From NCBI GenBank assembly GCA_019096195.1, contig JAGTXK010000169.1, forward strand, positions 42,131 to 106,130: DNA of 64,000 nucleotides, read 5' to 3'. Position 1 is the stretch's first letter, and each line of letters starts with the position of its first letter. The position numbers and the translations under genes were made by a program. Shown piece after piece: positions 1 through 11,517 of the stretch. Under the pieces are notes generated by a model. That model did not search any database. It saw only the letters and a list, made by a program, of their open reading frames with translations, and was not told the DNA's origin. This DNA is from Boletus sp. NGJ. Taxonomy: Eukaryota > Basidiomycota > Agaricomycetes > Boletales > Boletaceae.

Positions 1-1
1 G

Positions 2-145
2 GCAAAAGTGGAGTTTATCCACACGAACCTTGAGACGTTATCAGATACCATACAAAAGAAGCAGGACAACATGAACTACTTGCTCAACGTGATGCAAGCA
101 AAGCTTCAGGCACAGACTCAGGGCTCGTCGAAAAGCGTGTCGTGA
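2..145 (+). CDS. prefoldin subunit 5-like protein, C-terminal fragment
   Basis: The window opens inside a reading frame that stays open for 47 codons to a TGA at 143-145. The peptide is a helical, Gln/Lys-rich stretch whose spacing (K-V-E-F-I, then L-E, then Q-K-K, then V-M-Q-A-K-L-Q) matches the C-terminal coiled coil of prefoldin subunit 5 (Gim5/PFDN5), followed by a short Ser-rich tail. Prefoldin is the cytosolic hexamer that hands unfolded actin and tubulin to the CCT chaperonin. Only the second arm of the coiled coil is visible; the start and most of the gene lie to the left of the window. The assignment rests on about 35 residues of pattern, so another prefoldin-type coiled coil is possible. 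Confidence 0.6.
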   Translation, partial: AKVEFIHTNLETLSDTIQKKQDNMNYLLNVMQAKLQAQTQGSSKSVS

Positions 146-913
146 AGTGATTGCAGGATGGAAAGTGAATGACGCGACTATATTTGATTTGGAGTGGATG
201 ATAGTTGGGCAGACGATGAAATACTTCTCTCAGGTGTAAACTACGATACCATTCATGTAAGTTTTTGTTGTCCCGAAGACCGACCTCGTCGTGGATCGAT
301 CGATAGAGTGTATTGACGGATGTCACAACAGGCTCGCAAAATGCCTTCCTTATTATGCTGTACGAATCATTTGTCGTCCAGGACGCCAGCCAAGTGAGGT
401 TATTCTCTGTACGTGGTGCTTGTGGTCTCAGTGAGCCCTATAGTGAACTTGCGTGCACCAAGGACGTGATCTGTCAATCTTTGGGTGCATTGCCCTCTTC
501 GAAGAGCATGACAACTGATTCGTTGGCGACCTCTCCCGCTTTATGCAGCAAGGGACATGTCTTTTGAGTGAAGCTTCACGTATCCACCGCGAAGCCATAG
601 GCTGCTCGGTGTCATGTCAGGATACATTCACAGGGATTTCACCAAACTAAACGATAGCCAATCAGGAATTGGCGGATAAGTGGACTATCAAGTCGATCTG
701 ACGACCACTGCAATGGATGCCAAAGCATGCCACATGTCGGATCAACATTCTGGAAGTGGCCCATACGTCACCTTCGTGTCCAACAGGATGTATGTATGTT
801 CTGGTCATGCTATCGCAAATTTATTTCCTTTCCGAGCCAATGTCCACCGACAACATAAATACGCCTCCTCCGACGCACAGTTACATTCCCAACCCACCTT
901 CCCCTCTCCAGCC
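146..913. other. intergenic stretch with hydrophobin promoter
   Basis: No gene is supported between the prefoldin-like stop and the hydrophobin ATG. The short frames here have no protein character. An ATAAATA at 855-861, about 55 bp upstream of the hydrophobin start, is the best TATA-box candidate, and a pyrimidine-rich stretch follows it. Confidence 0.5.
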
Positions 914-1368
914 ATGTTCCTTCCCTTCTCTGCCTATCTCGCCATTGCCACTGCCGTCGCCGCCAGCGCGCGCATGGAACGGCATATGCATATCCGCCGC
1001 GACAATACTTTCAGTCAGTGCGATACAGGCGCGGTCAAGTGCTGCAATAGCGTCACTAACGTAGGTTTCCGCCACTTGGTTGTCGCTCGTGCCCCTTGCT
1101 TACGCTTTCAAGGCATCTGATATCGCGAGCATCCTTGATATATTCTCCTACTCGTACGACCCAGCAGACAGCGTCGGGATCGACTGTACTCCGTTCAACA
1201 TTTATGGCGCAGGAGAAGCTGCCTCTTGCCAGCAACAGCCTGTATGTTGTTCGAACAACAACTATGTAAGTCTTGGACCTTGTCTCTACCCGTCGCTTCT
1301 CAGATCTTCCCCTCGGGATCCAGAGCGGCTTCATCAATGTCGGGTGTTCTCCGATGGACTTCAACTAG
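914..1368 (+). CDS. class I hydrophobin
   Basis: Secreted amphipathic surface protein that self-assembles at air-water interfaces and coats hyphae. Three exons join in frame: 914-1060, 1113-1265 and 1324-1368 (introns GTAGGT...AAG and GTAAGT...CAG), giving 114 residues. A hydrophobic signal peptide covers roughly residues 1-20. All eight hydrophobin cysteines are present in the order C, CC, C, C, CC, C: the first CC in 'VKCCNSV', the second in 'PVCCSNN', and the last in 'VGCSPMDFN' just before the stop. The second intron falls directly after the second CC block, as in many basidiomycete hydrophobin genes. The same exon plan is seen in the second hydrophobin of this window (43965-44433). The family call is secure from cysteine spacing; the developmental role cannot be read from sequence. 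Confidence 0.93.
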
Positions 1369-1734
1369 GCATCATCTTGCAGGAATCGCGCACGCCGCGT
1401 AGTTGTGTTTTCTTTCCTGTCTGTTTTCAAAAATTTGGGCATGTTTTGTTATCCACATGTTCGGTGGTCTTGGCGGTGTGTGTAGCTTCTTTAATGCCAA
1501 AAAAATATAGAAAGAGTCCTTCTGAACATTTATACGGGATATCCTCGAATACCCAGTGCAATCGGATCTAGACGAGTGGATAGCTTCTGCTCTTTGATTG
1601 TGATACCTAATAGCAAACTATCTAGACGCCGAGCTCCTTCTGGTGACCAGTCCGTAGACTTCGGCGCATCACTTTGGTCGAATGCATAAACGTAGGCGAT
1701 CTTTCTTCTTACCATTTACACAGCTTAGTTTGCT
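1369..1734. other. intergenic, nothing recognised
   Basis: This is the 3' flank of the hydrophobin gene. Frames are short and inconsistent, and I see no repeat, RNA gene or clear promoter here. Confidence 0.4.
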
Positions 1735-1990
1735 TTGGTCCATGCACCGAAGTCACGGTCCAACGTAGTAACCGGCCGCCGTCAAGGACCAGGGTATATG
1801 CGCATCGTACTCTTGCGTATATGGAAACCTAGAGACGACGGTCACCCAGAACTTGTGTATGATTTTAACTGGGGGCTCTTGGGAAGACGGTCAGGACTCG
1901 GACAGCAGCAAGTGTTTCGTATGTAACTCATCGCGCCTTCTCCGCATCCTCAGTCAATTTCGAAGATTCGGTGGACGCCGAGATTCGAGA
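1735..1990 (+). pseudogene. decayed fragment of a HET-domain gene
   Basis: Around 1810-1870 this frame encodes 'RIWKPRDDGHPELVYDF', which matches 'RVWKAGDDGPPELVYDF' in the post-HET part of the intact neighbouring gene (near 4425-4480). After it comes 'WGLLGRRSG' in the same frame and 'WGSWEDGQDSDS' in the next, so the fragment is frameshifted. Nothing else of the HET gene is preserved upstream. I infer an old partial tandem duplication whose remainder has decayed. It encodes no recognisable domain by itself. Confidence 0.6.
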
Positions 1991-2548
1991 ATGATCCGAT
2001 GGCCTTGTCTGCAACACTATGTTCGAGGAGAGTCCCGGAGAACACAGGTCGTTGGTGAATAGTCAGACGTGCGACAGTGTCAAGGAGTTGGCGGGGATTG
2101 CCACGCTAGAGGTAAAAGTCTTTCAAGTTGAAATAGTGGCTGGTTGGCATTAGCGACCGCTTGTGAGTAAATTAATTTGTTCCTGTTGTACATGATCATG
2201 ATTTGAACTTGTCCGCACCGAAGACTTTGATGCCTTTCAAGCAGCATATCCATTGTCAGTGGTAAACTCGAGCTCCAATCTTCTGTTCCTGAGTCCGATA
2301 CTGCTTTTGCATAAACTCAGGCCCGCGATAACACCGACTACACAGAAACATAATCTGGATTCTGGAGCTCTAGTTGCTGTGTCGGTGCCTGGTTGGCTGC
2401 CAATATTTGACCCTGAGCTGCCCTTATCCATCTCTCCCCCAACCATCTCCACGGATCCTTCATCGCTCGAGAGCTTCTAGGTATGTCTTCCAACCAATGA
2501 CCCATAAATTTTAGTAACGTGAAACTGAGACCAGCATCATCAGACCAC
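1991..2548. other. intergenic between HET fragment and HET gene
   Basis: No supported coding sequence. It presumably holds the promoter of the HET gene, but I see no clear TATA box. The short frames on both strands are not protein-like. Confidence 0.35.
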
Positions 2549-5363
2549 ATGCCTCCCAAGGCCAAAGGACGCGACCCCCATGCTACATCAAAGCTGGCTC
2601 CCGCTGACATTCTGGATTGTCTCTGCTTGATTTGTAGACAGGTGGGCCACCTCGCAGAGTCGTGCCCTCAATTCCAGGGAAGACCTCAAAACGACGAGCG
2701 AGTCTCTGACACCAAACCTCAAACTTCATCCCCTCCCTTCCACCATCTTTCCCCCCGAACAAGGCATCTGCGCAGGTGCTGTGTCAACGATGCACCCAGC
2801 TGGACGACCAATTCGAAATCTTGGCGGGGACTCACTCATCTGAACGTGATCAATATATGGCAAATGTAAAGAGGAGGATGACCCCGATACCCCCTTTCGG
2901 TCCTGTAACGTCCGTCCGACTGCTCTCTACGTGCCCTCTGTGTCGTCTTATGTTCGACATCACGTACCTCTCGAACGATGACCTTCAGAGCATTCGTGAT
3001 CCCGAAAGTGCAGACGAAGGTCACCTAGCGCTGGTTCCAGGATGGACGCTCGTGCATCTAGATTCAGACCAGAATACATGGCCGAAGAAGGAATGGGGTC
3101 CACATGCGATTTGCCTATATACCGCAGTGACGCGGGCGAGATCCCGTTGGCAACCTCAGATTGGTGTCCATGCGGGTCTAGATGCAATTGCAGTGGTGGA
3201 CGTTGAGGAGAACGGTGCAGTAGGCACCCCCATCTTGGGCGTGAAGAAAGTGGACCCACGAACGCCAAAGTACCATATGATCAAGGAATGGCTTCGCCGC
3301 TGCGATGCACTGCATCACATCACATGCCGACCACTCGTATCGGAGGGCTTGAAGAAGATCAAGCTTGTCGATGTCGAGACCCGCCAGATCGTTATGTATC
3401 CATCGGACGGCTGTGATTACGTTGCGCTCAGTTACGTTTGGGGAGGGGTGGTTCAACCGAGTTACAAACTTGGAGATGTCCTGCCGACCATTCCTGCGAC
3501 ACTTGAGGATGCGATGGTCGTGACCCGCCACCTCGGCAAGCGATATCTATGGGCGGACTCACTATGCATTGACCAGGGAGATGAAGCCGAGAAGAACATG
3601 CAGATCCCGCTCATGAGCGCTATCTACACTGGTTCCTGGGCGACAATCTTCAACGTCGCTGGTCAGTCCGCTCAAGGTGGATTGCCCCGCGTAGGTGCGC
3701 TGGACGGTGTCATTCCTCAGTTGTCTTGCGAGATCGGAGGAAAACTGCTGTTGTCCTTGATGCCTCCACTGAGAGCTCAGCTCTCGGAGTCGCTTTGGAA
3801 TACGAGGGCATGGACGTTTCAAGAAGGGTTACTCTCGCCTCGACGTCTGTTCTTCACGAGTCACCAAGTTTATTTCGAGTGCAATCTGGGTCAGTGCTGC
3901 GAATCCATAGACGACTCTCGTTCTGCTTTCCATCTTTTATCCGACGAGGAACGTGAAGTAACTTCTCGCAATGCGCTCCACTCGCCAAACGCCTTGGTAT
4001 TCTCTGATCCAGACGAGGAGTTTGATGGAGGCGTCCTGAGAGATCCCTTCCGACCCATTTTCACGTCGAAGAAACAGGGCATCAGTGAAAGTTTTCGAAT
4101 CTGGAAATACAACCAGCTCGTGCACAGCTATACAGAAAGGAAAATGACCATGGACACCGACGCTCTCAACGCATTTTCTGCCATCTTGACGCGCTTCCAA
4201 GAAACGCATTACGAAGGGGGATTCGTACATGGCCTTCCTGTGGAGGACCTACCTATGGCCCTACTATGGATTCACGACGACGAAGTTGAACCATGTCGGC
4301 GGGATAGTTTTCCATCGTGGTCCTGGACGGGGTGGGAAGGTGCAGTGATGGGTGCTGCCGACGCATGTGTGCGTGGGACCACCAACCAGTTGAGGGATGT
4401 ACAAAAGCAATACCTGCCGCCTTTGCGTGTCTGGAAAGCCGGAGACGATGGACCTCCAGAGCTCGTATATGATTTCAGCCCAGTACTGGAAAACCATGGC
4501 ACACGTGAGGATGAAGTAAATGAGGAAGATACAGGAGGTGAGGATGCCGTGATCACAGAGGATGAAGCAAGCACACCCCCGCAGTGCGATGGTGAGCATT
4601 CTCCACAAGAAGGCTCGGATTCTTGGGAAGACATTAGTGCTAGTGATGACGGTAAGGTTTCGCGGTGAGACCGGAGGATATGTCTCTCATCGCATTCTCC
4701 CAAAAACACTAACTGAATTAGACCCCGAGAGCGTAGATACAGACTCGAACGAGGGCAGTTTGAGCTCCTCGTCAGAGTCCCTGCAGAGTAATGACGAACT
4801 TAATGGTGATGAAGATGGTCGTGCGCAGGATAGTACAATTTCTTCAAAACACGTCACTTGCGATGGTAAGGATATTCCAATGCTGCTCATCGCACCCATT
4901 TCTGACCCACCGAGTAGTCGGTGCAGACCCCAAGATAAAAACGATTCCCGCACTCGCAAGGATCATGCTTGAAGAAACTCCATTAGTTCACCCAATCATT
5001 GCTCGCGACGAACTGCTGGTACAGGGAATAATTTTCCGGCTCGCCTTCATGAAACTTGGGTCCGAATATCAAGACCCAGATGACCCAGGTGCGGAATGGT
5101 GCCGCATTAAAGTCAAGGACAGATGGCAAGACAATTGCCTGATACTCTATGGTCACAATCGTACGCAGCTGGCTACCGAGCGGCAAGGGAAGCAGCAAGA
5201 GTTTCTGCTCTTGAGACGCACACAGTTCGATTCCGCGTTGATGCTAATTGACCGGGAGGGCGACACAGCGAAGAGAGCAGGAGTAGCAAGCCTGGTTAAT
5301 CTCAGTGCTGAAGATCTGTGGACGGTTTTCAAGCCGGAAGTATCATTGATCAAGCTCAAATAG
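2549..5363 (+). CDS. HET-domain protein with N-terminal CCHC zinc knuckle
   Basis: HET-domain proteins trigger heterokaryon-incompatibility cell death or related innate responses in fungi. Model: ATG at 2549; exon 1 to 2701 (intron 2702-2775) or to 2641 (intron 2642-2775), both in phase; a long exon 2776-4651; intron 4652-4721; exon 4722-4865; intron from 4866; last exon to the TGA ending at 5363. Exon 1 encodes a zinc knuckle (C-x2-C-x4-H-x4-C, 'CLICRQVGHLAESC'). The HET core has its usual blocks: 'YVALSYVWGG' (about residue 265), 'YLWADSLCIDQ' (about 308) and 'LWNTRAWTFQE' (about 390). A Ser/Asp/Glu-rich linker follows, then an unassigned C-terminal domain of about 140 residues. The gene lies 5' of, and on the same strand as, a NACHT-ankyrin gene, a common fungal neighbourhood for incompatibility functions. 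It appears intact; the exact N-terminus is uncertain. Confidence 0.85.
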
Positions 5364-5589
5364 AGGTGTGATGTACACGCAAGTCGTTCTCATTGTACAG
5401 CTGGTATCATTAATGGGAGTATGGCGCCTCCGAGTCGATTGTCTTTAATAACAGCCCGTCTCTGAGGCAAAGGGGAACTAATTTCTGAATCAGACTCAGA
5501 CTACTAGGTTTTCAAACTCAGATCAGGACCGCGGCAGTAGTCTGCATGGGATGATCTGACCCCCTTCTGTTGTCACTTGTCAATGTCGA

Positions 5590-8500
5590 ATGGACTCGGC
5601 TCGGGATACTCTCAGTGAAATTGCATCAGTTTCGCAGAGACTTATCGACGCAGCAGCAGTGCGGCTCGGTCGTGAAGGTGGCATGCTCGTCGAGATCTCC
5701 CTCATTCAGTTATCTGGAGACCTACACACAATTGTTGCTACCTCTCTGGCTATCGTGCAAACTCTCAATAAATCGCCGGATCGCAGGGATGATACCCTCG
5801 ATGAACGATTGAACGACTGGTTAATGAGTCGAGAGCCCACCATGTGCCAGGATACACTCAATACGATGGCCAAACTGGGCAAGGCGGACGCGGATAAGGG
5901 GAGCATGGACATGGCTCGCCATGTTACCCCTTGCACTGAGCAAGGACAAAATGAAGGAGATTATTACGCTCTTTGCCGAACACAAAGTTAATTTCATTTC
6001 TTGCTAACAACAGACGTCTGGTAAATGTCTCAGCATTGCGGCGAATACATGACTGACTATTCTCAGGATTCGTGACAAGCATGCTCAACGGATGCTGGGA
6101 GCCAGTGGTCAGGCTGGTAGTGTCGATTTGGCCACGAGCAAGATAGCAACCTTCGCCGGGGTTAGTTTCCAGACTTTGGAGGTTTCGATGAGTCTCGATC
6201 AAGTTTCGATATGTCGCTACAAATGCATTTTTTCATCGGGCCTTAGTACCGCGATGCATGGAGTGGCAGGCACACCGAGCGAGAAGAGGAAGGAAGTTGA
6301 TTGTATGTTCTCTGCATCGCATACAGCTAACCTTGATGAGAACACTACCTGAAGGGAAGCAACTGGACAATGGCTCGACGGTCTCGATTGTACCGAAAAA
6401 CAAGAGTTTACACTTGATCTCCGTCAATCCGGCACGTGTATGTGGTTGCCCGATACATATGCATACAAGGCTTGGAGACACGGAGAGTATTCGTTTTTGT
6501 GGTTTCATGGAAAACGTACGAGTTCTGAATCTACGAGACCTTCCCGACTGACAAGTTTGTGATGTTAGCGGGAGCAGGGAAGACTGTTTTGATGTACGTT
6601 CACCCATACCACGTCGTAATGATGTTGACTTCAGTTTCAGTGCTTCGGTGATCGAGGCCCTCGAATGTTCACTCGAAGATGGCAAATTTCTTGCATTCTT
6701 CTACTGATTTCCGCAGTGAATGTTCCACGGTCGCCGCTGAGGTCATACGTTCTCTGCTCTCTCAGCTCATACACAGATTTCTTTATGACGCAGTGGACCC
6801 CGGAGATGTTCTCTGCGAGCTGATCAAAGAGAGGGGACGAAGTGGATCCATTATCAACAATGGTAAACATCTTGCTCGCCTTCTCTCTAGTGCTGCAAAG
6901 CAGTTTACCCGGAAACCCCTCATTGTTATCGACGCACTTGATGAATGCGGCGACAAGCAAGACCTTCTTGATGCGCTCATTACCTTGAGCCAGGCCGGAC
7001 TACGTTTGTTTGTGAGCAGCAGGCCACTCCAAATCATCAAGGACCAATTTGTGGATCTTCCTTCACTCTCGTTGGAAAAAATGTTGACTGCTGTGTCGGC
7101 AGATATTCAATTACATGTCATACATGAACTTGATTCTGACAGGCAGTTAAGGATCGCCCCTCTCAGATTGAAGGAGGAGATTCGTTATACCCTATGCGAG
7201 AATGCGGACGGAATGTGAGAATGACCGCACCAGATAGCCGATTTTGAAACTTGCTAACATTACAGCAAAGGTTCCGTTGGATTCAATGTCAACTTGAAAC
7301 CCTCAAACGATGCATGACGCCAACAGATATCCGAGGAGCACTTGACAGCCTTCCAAAGGGGCTTGAGGAGACAAATTCTCCTTGCTATAGACAAAGAGAA
7401 GCAGGAAGCAGAGGTTGCTCGGCGTGCCTTGGCTTGGCTCATTGCTACCTTCTCCCCTCTGCAGCTGTCGCAGATTGTTGAAGCACTTTCGATTGACCTC
7501 GGTCTGCGCATCCTGGGCCCAGATCTCACGCCAATACACGGATCAGCCCTGTTGAGTAGTCTGGTAACACACGATGAAGAGACGGACATTGTGATTCTGT
7601 CGCACTTCAGTGTAAAGGTATGCTTCAAGTGTTGTAATCTATAACTTAGTGTGGCTAGACATCAAACTTTTAGGAATACTTGACTGGGGAACTGGCTTAT
7701 GCAAGGTTGCCTGCATACCATATCGACCCACAATCTGCCGAGGGAATGTTAGTGCAATTTTGCATGTGTTACATTGCTGCTTGCCTGGACCAAGCACGAG
7801 GGTTTGGCGGGGGTGGTTCACTATCTCATATTACCCATGGAAGCAAGATAGACCCTGATTATGAGGAGCTATCTCGGACTTTGGGACATCATGCAGTAGC
7901 ATCTTTAGAATGCAAACCACTTCTTGAATATGTGTTATCCCATGCCTTCGATCACATCACACTTGTCGACCCGGGAAACAGTGTCGTCCTGAGAGCACTC
8001 ATAGCTCTTGAAGTGGATGTGCAATGAAACCCATCGGAGTGGGAGCGAATGCGCAAGGAATGGAGCTCAATGGGACCTGTTTGGCCGACTTCTAAGGATG
8101 ACTTCATGCTCTACATCTTGATCGCTTTTGCACTGGAGCCACTTTTGTGTTCATTCCTTGGCCGTAGTTCAGTAAAGCCAAGGGCTGGCATGAACCCACC
8201 TGTGTATGCTGCACAGTTGAACAAGGCTGAACATGCTAGGACATTACTGTCACAAGGTGCCGCTCTAAACCGAAGTGGGCTATGGCATTCTCATCAGGTC
8301 ATGCCACTTGAGGCTGCTGTTTACTGCAAGTCTAGTGCTGTCGCTGATCTGTTCTTGATGGCAGGAAGCTCTATACCACAGGGGCTCTTTGTGAACATAG
8401 TCAAAACCATTCGCTTAGAAGTTGCAGCTCATGCTTGCATTGTGGCAAGGTTGCTACAAACCGATGACTTTGTGGAATGGGCAGCCAAAGTCAAGGACAA

Positions 8501-8600
8501 GTTTCCCTTGCTCAACTTCCTTGGCCCATTGGATGACACATGGGCATGTGCAGACTATCAGGGTGAAAGGTCAAGCAATGAGGATGTTACCATTATATGA
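5590..8600 (+). pseudogene. NACHT (STAND/NLR-like) NTPase, decayed, first part of a NACHT-ankyrin gene
   Basis: Fungal STAND proteins are signal-responsive P-loop ATPases that control defence or incompatibility. A predicted helical N-terminal domain starts at the ATG at 5590. The Walker A 'AGAGKT' lies near 6570-6585 after an intron ending GTTAG. Walker B is 'PLIVIDALDECGD' (about 6915-6955) and sensor I is 'LRLFVSSRPL'. The winged-helix/superhelical region 'ALAWLIATFSPLQL' is followed by 'HFSVKEYL', joined over an intron at about 7617-7673. The gene is broken. The frame slips near 5925-6000, near 6690 (before 'DFRSE') and near 7370 (after 'GLEET'). An in-frame TGA at 8025-8027 sits where 'NPSEWERM' continues the same frame. 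Ankyrin-like repeats begin near 8180. It is split from the rest of its repeats by inserted DNA at about 8628-9700. I am confident of the family, less so of every exon edge. Confidence 0.8.
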
Positions 8601-8627
8601 AGACTTGTTCAAGTTGGCTTTGTGAAA

Positions 8628-9655
8628 CGATCACCGATTATACCACCTATTTATTAGCAACCCCACCTACACTTTCATACCACCTGCAGACGATACACTC
8701 GCCTACCCTCACCCAATCTCCACCCTAGCCTCACCCCGCACACACCTAGAGTAGTCACTCATCGTATCCTCCCTCATACGATATACCACATACCGCATAC
8801 ACCCGCGTACACTTTCACTAGTCGTACCCTCATCATACCCATACAACTACGACACCAAGTAGCCTCACGGCTAAACCTGGCGTTCATCGCCACAAGCACA
8901 GGCCTGCATGCCTCTAAACTACCACACCCTGTGGATCTACCTGAAGCAGCGCTCAGTAGCCACACCATGCACCACAACGCCCGGTACGATGACAACAACC
9001 CCTTTGTCATGTATACGCTCGTTACACGCACGTCACCCCGTAGACAGTACCTGATGCAGTGCTCGGTATGCTACACAAGTACTAATTAGGAGCTCGCCTC
9101 CAGATCCTCGAATCCCCCACTCGATCCCCGATCCCTGGCCCACACCGTAGATCATCCCTCACACCCCGCCAAGTACTAATCAAGCCCACGCTAGATTAAC
9201 CCCTAGACAAGACCTGATCTATCACCCGATACGATCTCGTCTCGATACCAGATCCAACGATCACCCCATGCGATGCCTTATGCATCATCCCTTCATTTCC
9301 TTCTTTCATTTCTCATCTCCATTCCTATCTATTACTCCCCTTAGATATATCACATGTAGCCACACCTAGAGCACTCCGGACTACATCTCACTTACATGCG
9401 CGTACCGCACGCATCTCATTCCATCGTTTCTCCCTTTCGCCATTGGACACTAACATTCTCTCGTTCCTGTGATGTCATACCCAGTACCCACGATGTCATA
9501 GCATAGCACGGTCCGTGCACCACTATCGGTAGTATATAAGTAGCCAGTAGAAGTACCCTATTTCACCTAGTCTTGAAATTGCCTTTCTCTCTGTCGCATA
9601 TTGCTTTAGTTAGCAACGCTTCAGATATTGGGTTTAGGTTTCTTTCTTTCATCCA
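8628..9655. mobile_element. probable LTR-like insertion (solo LTR candidate)
   Basis: About 1 kb of C-rich non-coding DNA separates two halves of the NACHT-ankyrin gene. It has promoter-like architecture near its right side: TATATAAG at 9533-9540, then about 110 bp of T-rich sequence, like the TATA/R/U5 part of an LTR read on the plus strand. It contains an imperfect internal direct repeat (8939-8965 and 9049-9076). The hexamer CAAGTT occurs at both edges (about 8609 and 9659), but I cannot define clean TG...CA termini or a target duplication. No reading frame fits the ankyrin protein here. It could be a solo LTR, another non-autonomous element, or a very long degenerate intron. Confidence 0.45.
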
Positions 9656-10784
9656 TTGCAAGTTCCTTTCACTTTGAGCTGTTTGCTCACGACTCAACCA
9701 GACAGAAACTCTTGGGTTGCCTCTATGGGACATATCTCAACCCTCAGGTATATGCTTTTAACGGGCATCCCTCTACCCCCTGACATCCTGCTTGTCATGT
9801 CACGCAGCACAGTCCTGAACAAAATGACAGTTCAATTACTTCTCAACAATGGAGCTGATCCACATGCGGTTACATATGACGAGCAGGCCGTGCTACACGT
9901 CGCAACAGACCACAATGTCTCTGAGACCAAATGCCTAGAGAGAGTCAAACTACTGGTCGACACTGGCTGCGATCCATCTGCATACAGTCTTCTCAGTGAA
10001 ACACCCTTACACCTTGCTGTGAGATGGGGGTTTATATCTGTGATCCAGTACTTGCTATCTCTGGCTACACTCCGGCCGCTGCCCAACATCTTACTCTCAG
10101 TCTCGACCAGGGACTCCTCAAAGAATGCATTGATGGTCATCCATTATCTCATCCACATGGGTGCTAATGTGCATGTTGTCAGAGCCAGTGGAGGCACGAT
10201 ACTTCATGCTATCCTGAATTATAACATCGCAGACTCTCAAGATACTGAAGAGAATTGTTTGGAGATCACCAAATTCCTTATCGAGGCCAGATGCAGTCTG
10301 ACTATCGCCAATGCAGTCGGAGATATCCCTATGGACATCACAGTGCAGAATGGTCACGTTTCAGTCATGGTGTATTTCCTCACGCTGAATGTTGCCATTC
10401 CTCCTGATGCCTTACTCAGCACAACAAGTATTCAGAACGAACGCCTTGGTTCAGTGTGAATGATCAAATCGCTTCTTCAGAAGGGAGCTAGTGTACTTGC
10501 CCTTGATGCCAATGGAAACAATGCAATACATTGTACCATTTCAAACTACTTCAGAGAACATATGGAAACGGCAGTGAAAATACTCATCGAGGCTGGGTGT
10601 GACCCTGGTGCGCACAACATTGCTAGACAGACAGCATGGTATCTTGCCACAAGATATAAACATAACTCAATCGTTGCATACTTCCTTTCGCAGGGTGTAC
10701 CGCTCCCTCGTGACCACAGGGAAGCTATATACCTTGCTTACTGAACAAGGGGCTGACCCACACATCATCACGAAGAACGGGGTA
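9656..10784 (+). pseudogene. ankyrin super-repeat region of the NACHT-ankyrin gene, left of the retrotransposon
   Basis: This continues the NLR-like gene: ankyrin repeats recognisable from 'ASMGHISTLRYML' onward, with signatures such as 'ETPLHLAVRWGFISVIQYLL' and 'LIEAGCDPGAHN'. The array is built of units of about 100 residues, each carrying a linker like 'PLPPDILL' (9771, 10077, 10396 and, degraded, 10698). The frame is interrupted by an in-frame TGA at 10457-10459. It then shifts between 'REAIYLAY' and 'LLTEQGADPHIITKNG' (about 10720-10745). The reading stops at 10784, exactly where the LTR begins, and resumes on the other side of the retrotransposon at 18053. It is non-functional as read. 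Confidence 0.8.
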
Positions 10785-11152
10785 TGAAAGAGAAAAGACC
10801 TCAATATCCCAAGGGTCGCGAAGCGCGATATTCGAGGGAGAGAAGAGGAATTCCAAGATTGAGCTAATACAGGTGTTGTGGCGCTACTTATATACTAACT
10901 ACTGGCGTGAGCACGGACCAGCTTAGGGCCGGTCGTGGAACCTACTAGAATGTTCCGTACGACGTACGGTGACGTAGTGGGGTCTAGCCTGTTCTATGGG
11001 TATAGGGGTTGTGACGTAGGCTGACTAGATGTGTGACGTATGGTCTAGACGTAAGGTCTAGGCATAATGGTAACTACGTAAGTGCGTTCGTGGGGTCGTC
11101 TAAGTGTTAGCTAACTACGTAAATAAAGGCGAAAACGTCCGAGTTCGTTTCA
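10785..11152 (-). repeat. 3' LTR of the chromovirus (left copy)
   Basis: This 368-bp copy begins TGAAAG and ends TTTCA on the plus strand. It is a direct repeat of 17689-18052 with short indels and mostly transition differences. On the minus strand it contains TATATAAG followed by the predicted transcript start, as in the other LTR. The ankyrin coding sequence ends abruptly at its left border. Confidence 0.92.
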
Positions 11153-11164
11153 TTACCCCCTTTC
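11153..11164 (-). other. polypurine tract next to the 3' LTR
   Basis: On the minus strand this reads GAAAGGGGGTAA immediately before the 3' LTR, the expected site and composition of the primer for plus-strand DNA synthesis. It overlaps the end of the integrase-chromodomain stop codon. Confidence 0.75.
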
Positions 11165-11517
11165 TAGCCATCGAACTCCCGGTCGATGATGATACCGGTG
11201 AGGTTGACGTCGCTATGGGGTGTAGGGATCTCGAAGAGTTGGTCGGGGAGGCGGTTTAGGGAGGCCGCGTACGAGCGGAAGGATGGGTCGTCGAATAGGG
11301 GGGTTCCGGGGAACGCGCAGGTTGGGCAGTCGCACTCGCCGTCGGCAAGGGTGCGGATGGCGGTGGGGTTCTCTCGGTGGAACTTCTCGATCGCCTGTGG
11401 GGCGTTTGAGACGTTCTTTTTCGGTTCCCATGTGCGTTCCTCGCGGGGGTACCCTTTCCACTGTACTAGGTACTCGGTTCTGCCGCGTCGCTTACGTGAG
11501 TCGGCGACGTGCTCCAC
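11164..11517 (-). pseudogene. retrotransposon chromodomain (C-terminus of Pol)
   Basis: The frame encodes a chromodomain: 'EYLVQWKGYPREERTWEP' holds the aromatic and acidic positions of the methyl-lysine-binding fold. In chromoviruses this domain is fused to integrase and guides insertion toward heterochromatin marks. It is in a different frame from the integrase core, and the frameshift lies near 11500. The stop codon is at 11164-11166, next to the polypurine tract. Confidence 0.85.

Noticed and set aside
2776-4668. HET gene as a single exon starting at 2776
   Set aside because: The first codon would be GTG, preceded by an acceptor (GCGCAG); an upstream ATG exon in phase and two downstream in-phase exons fit better.
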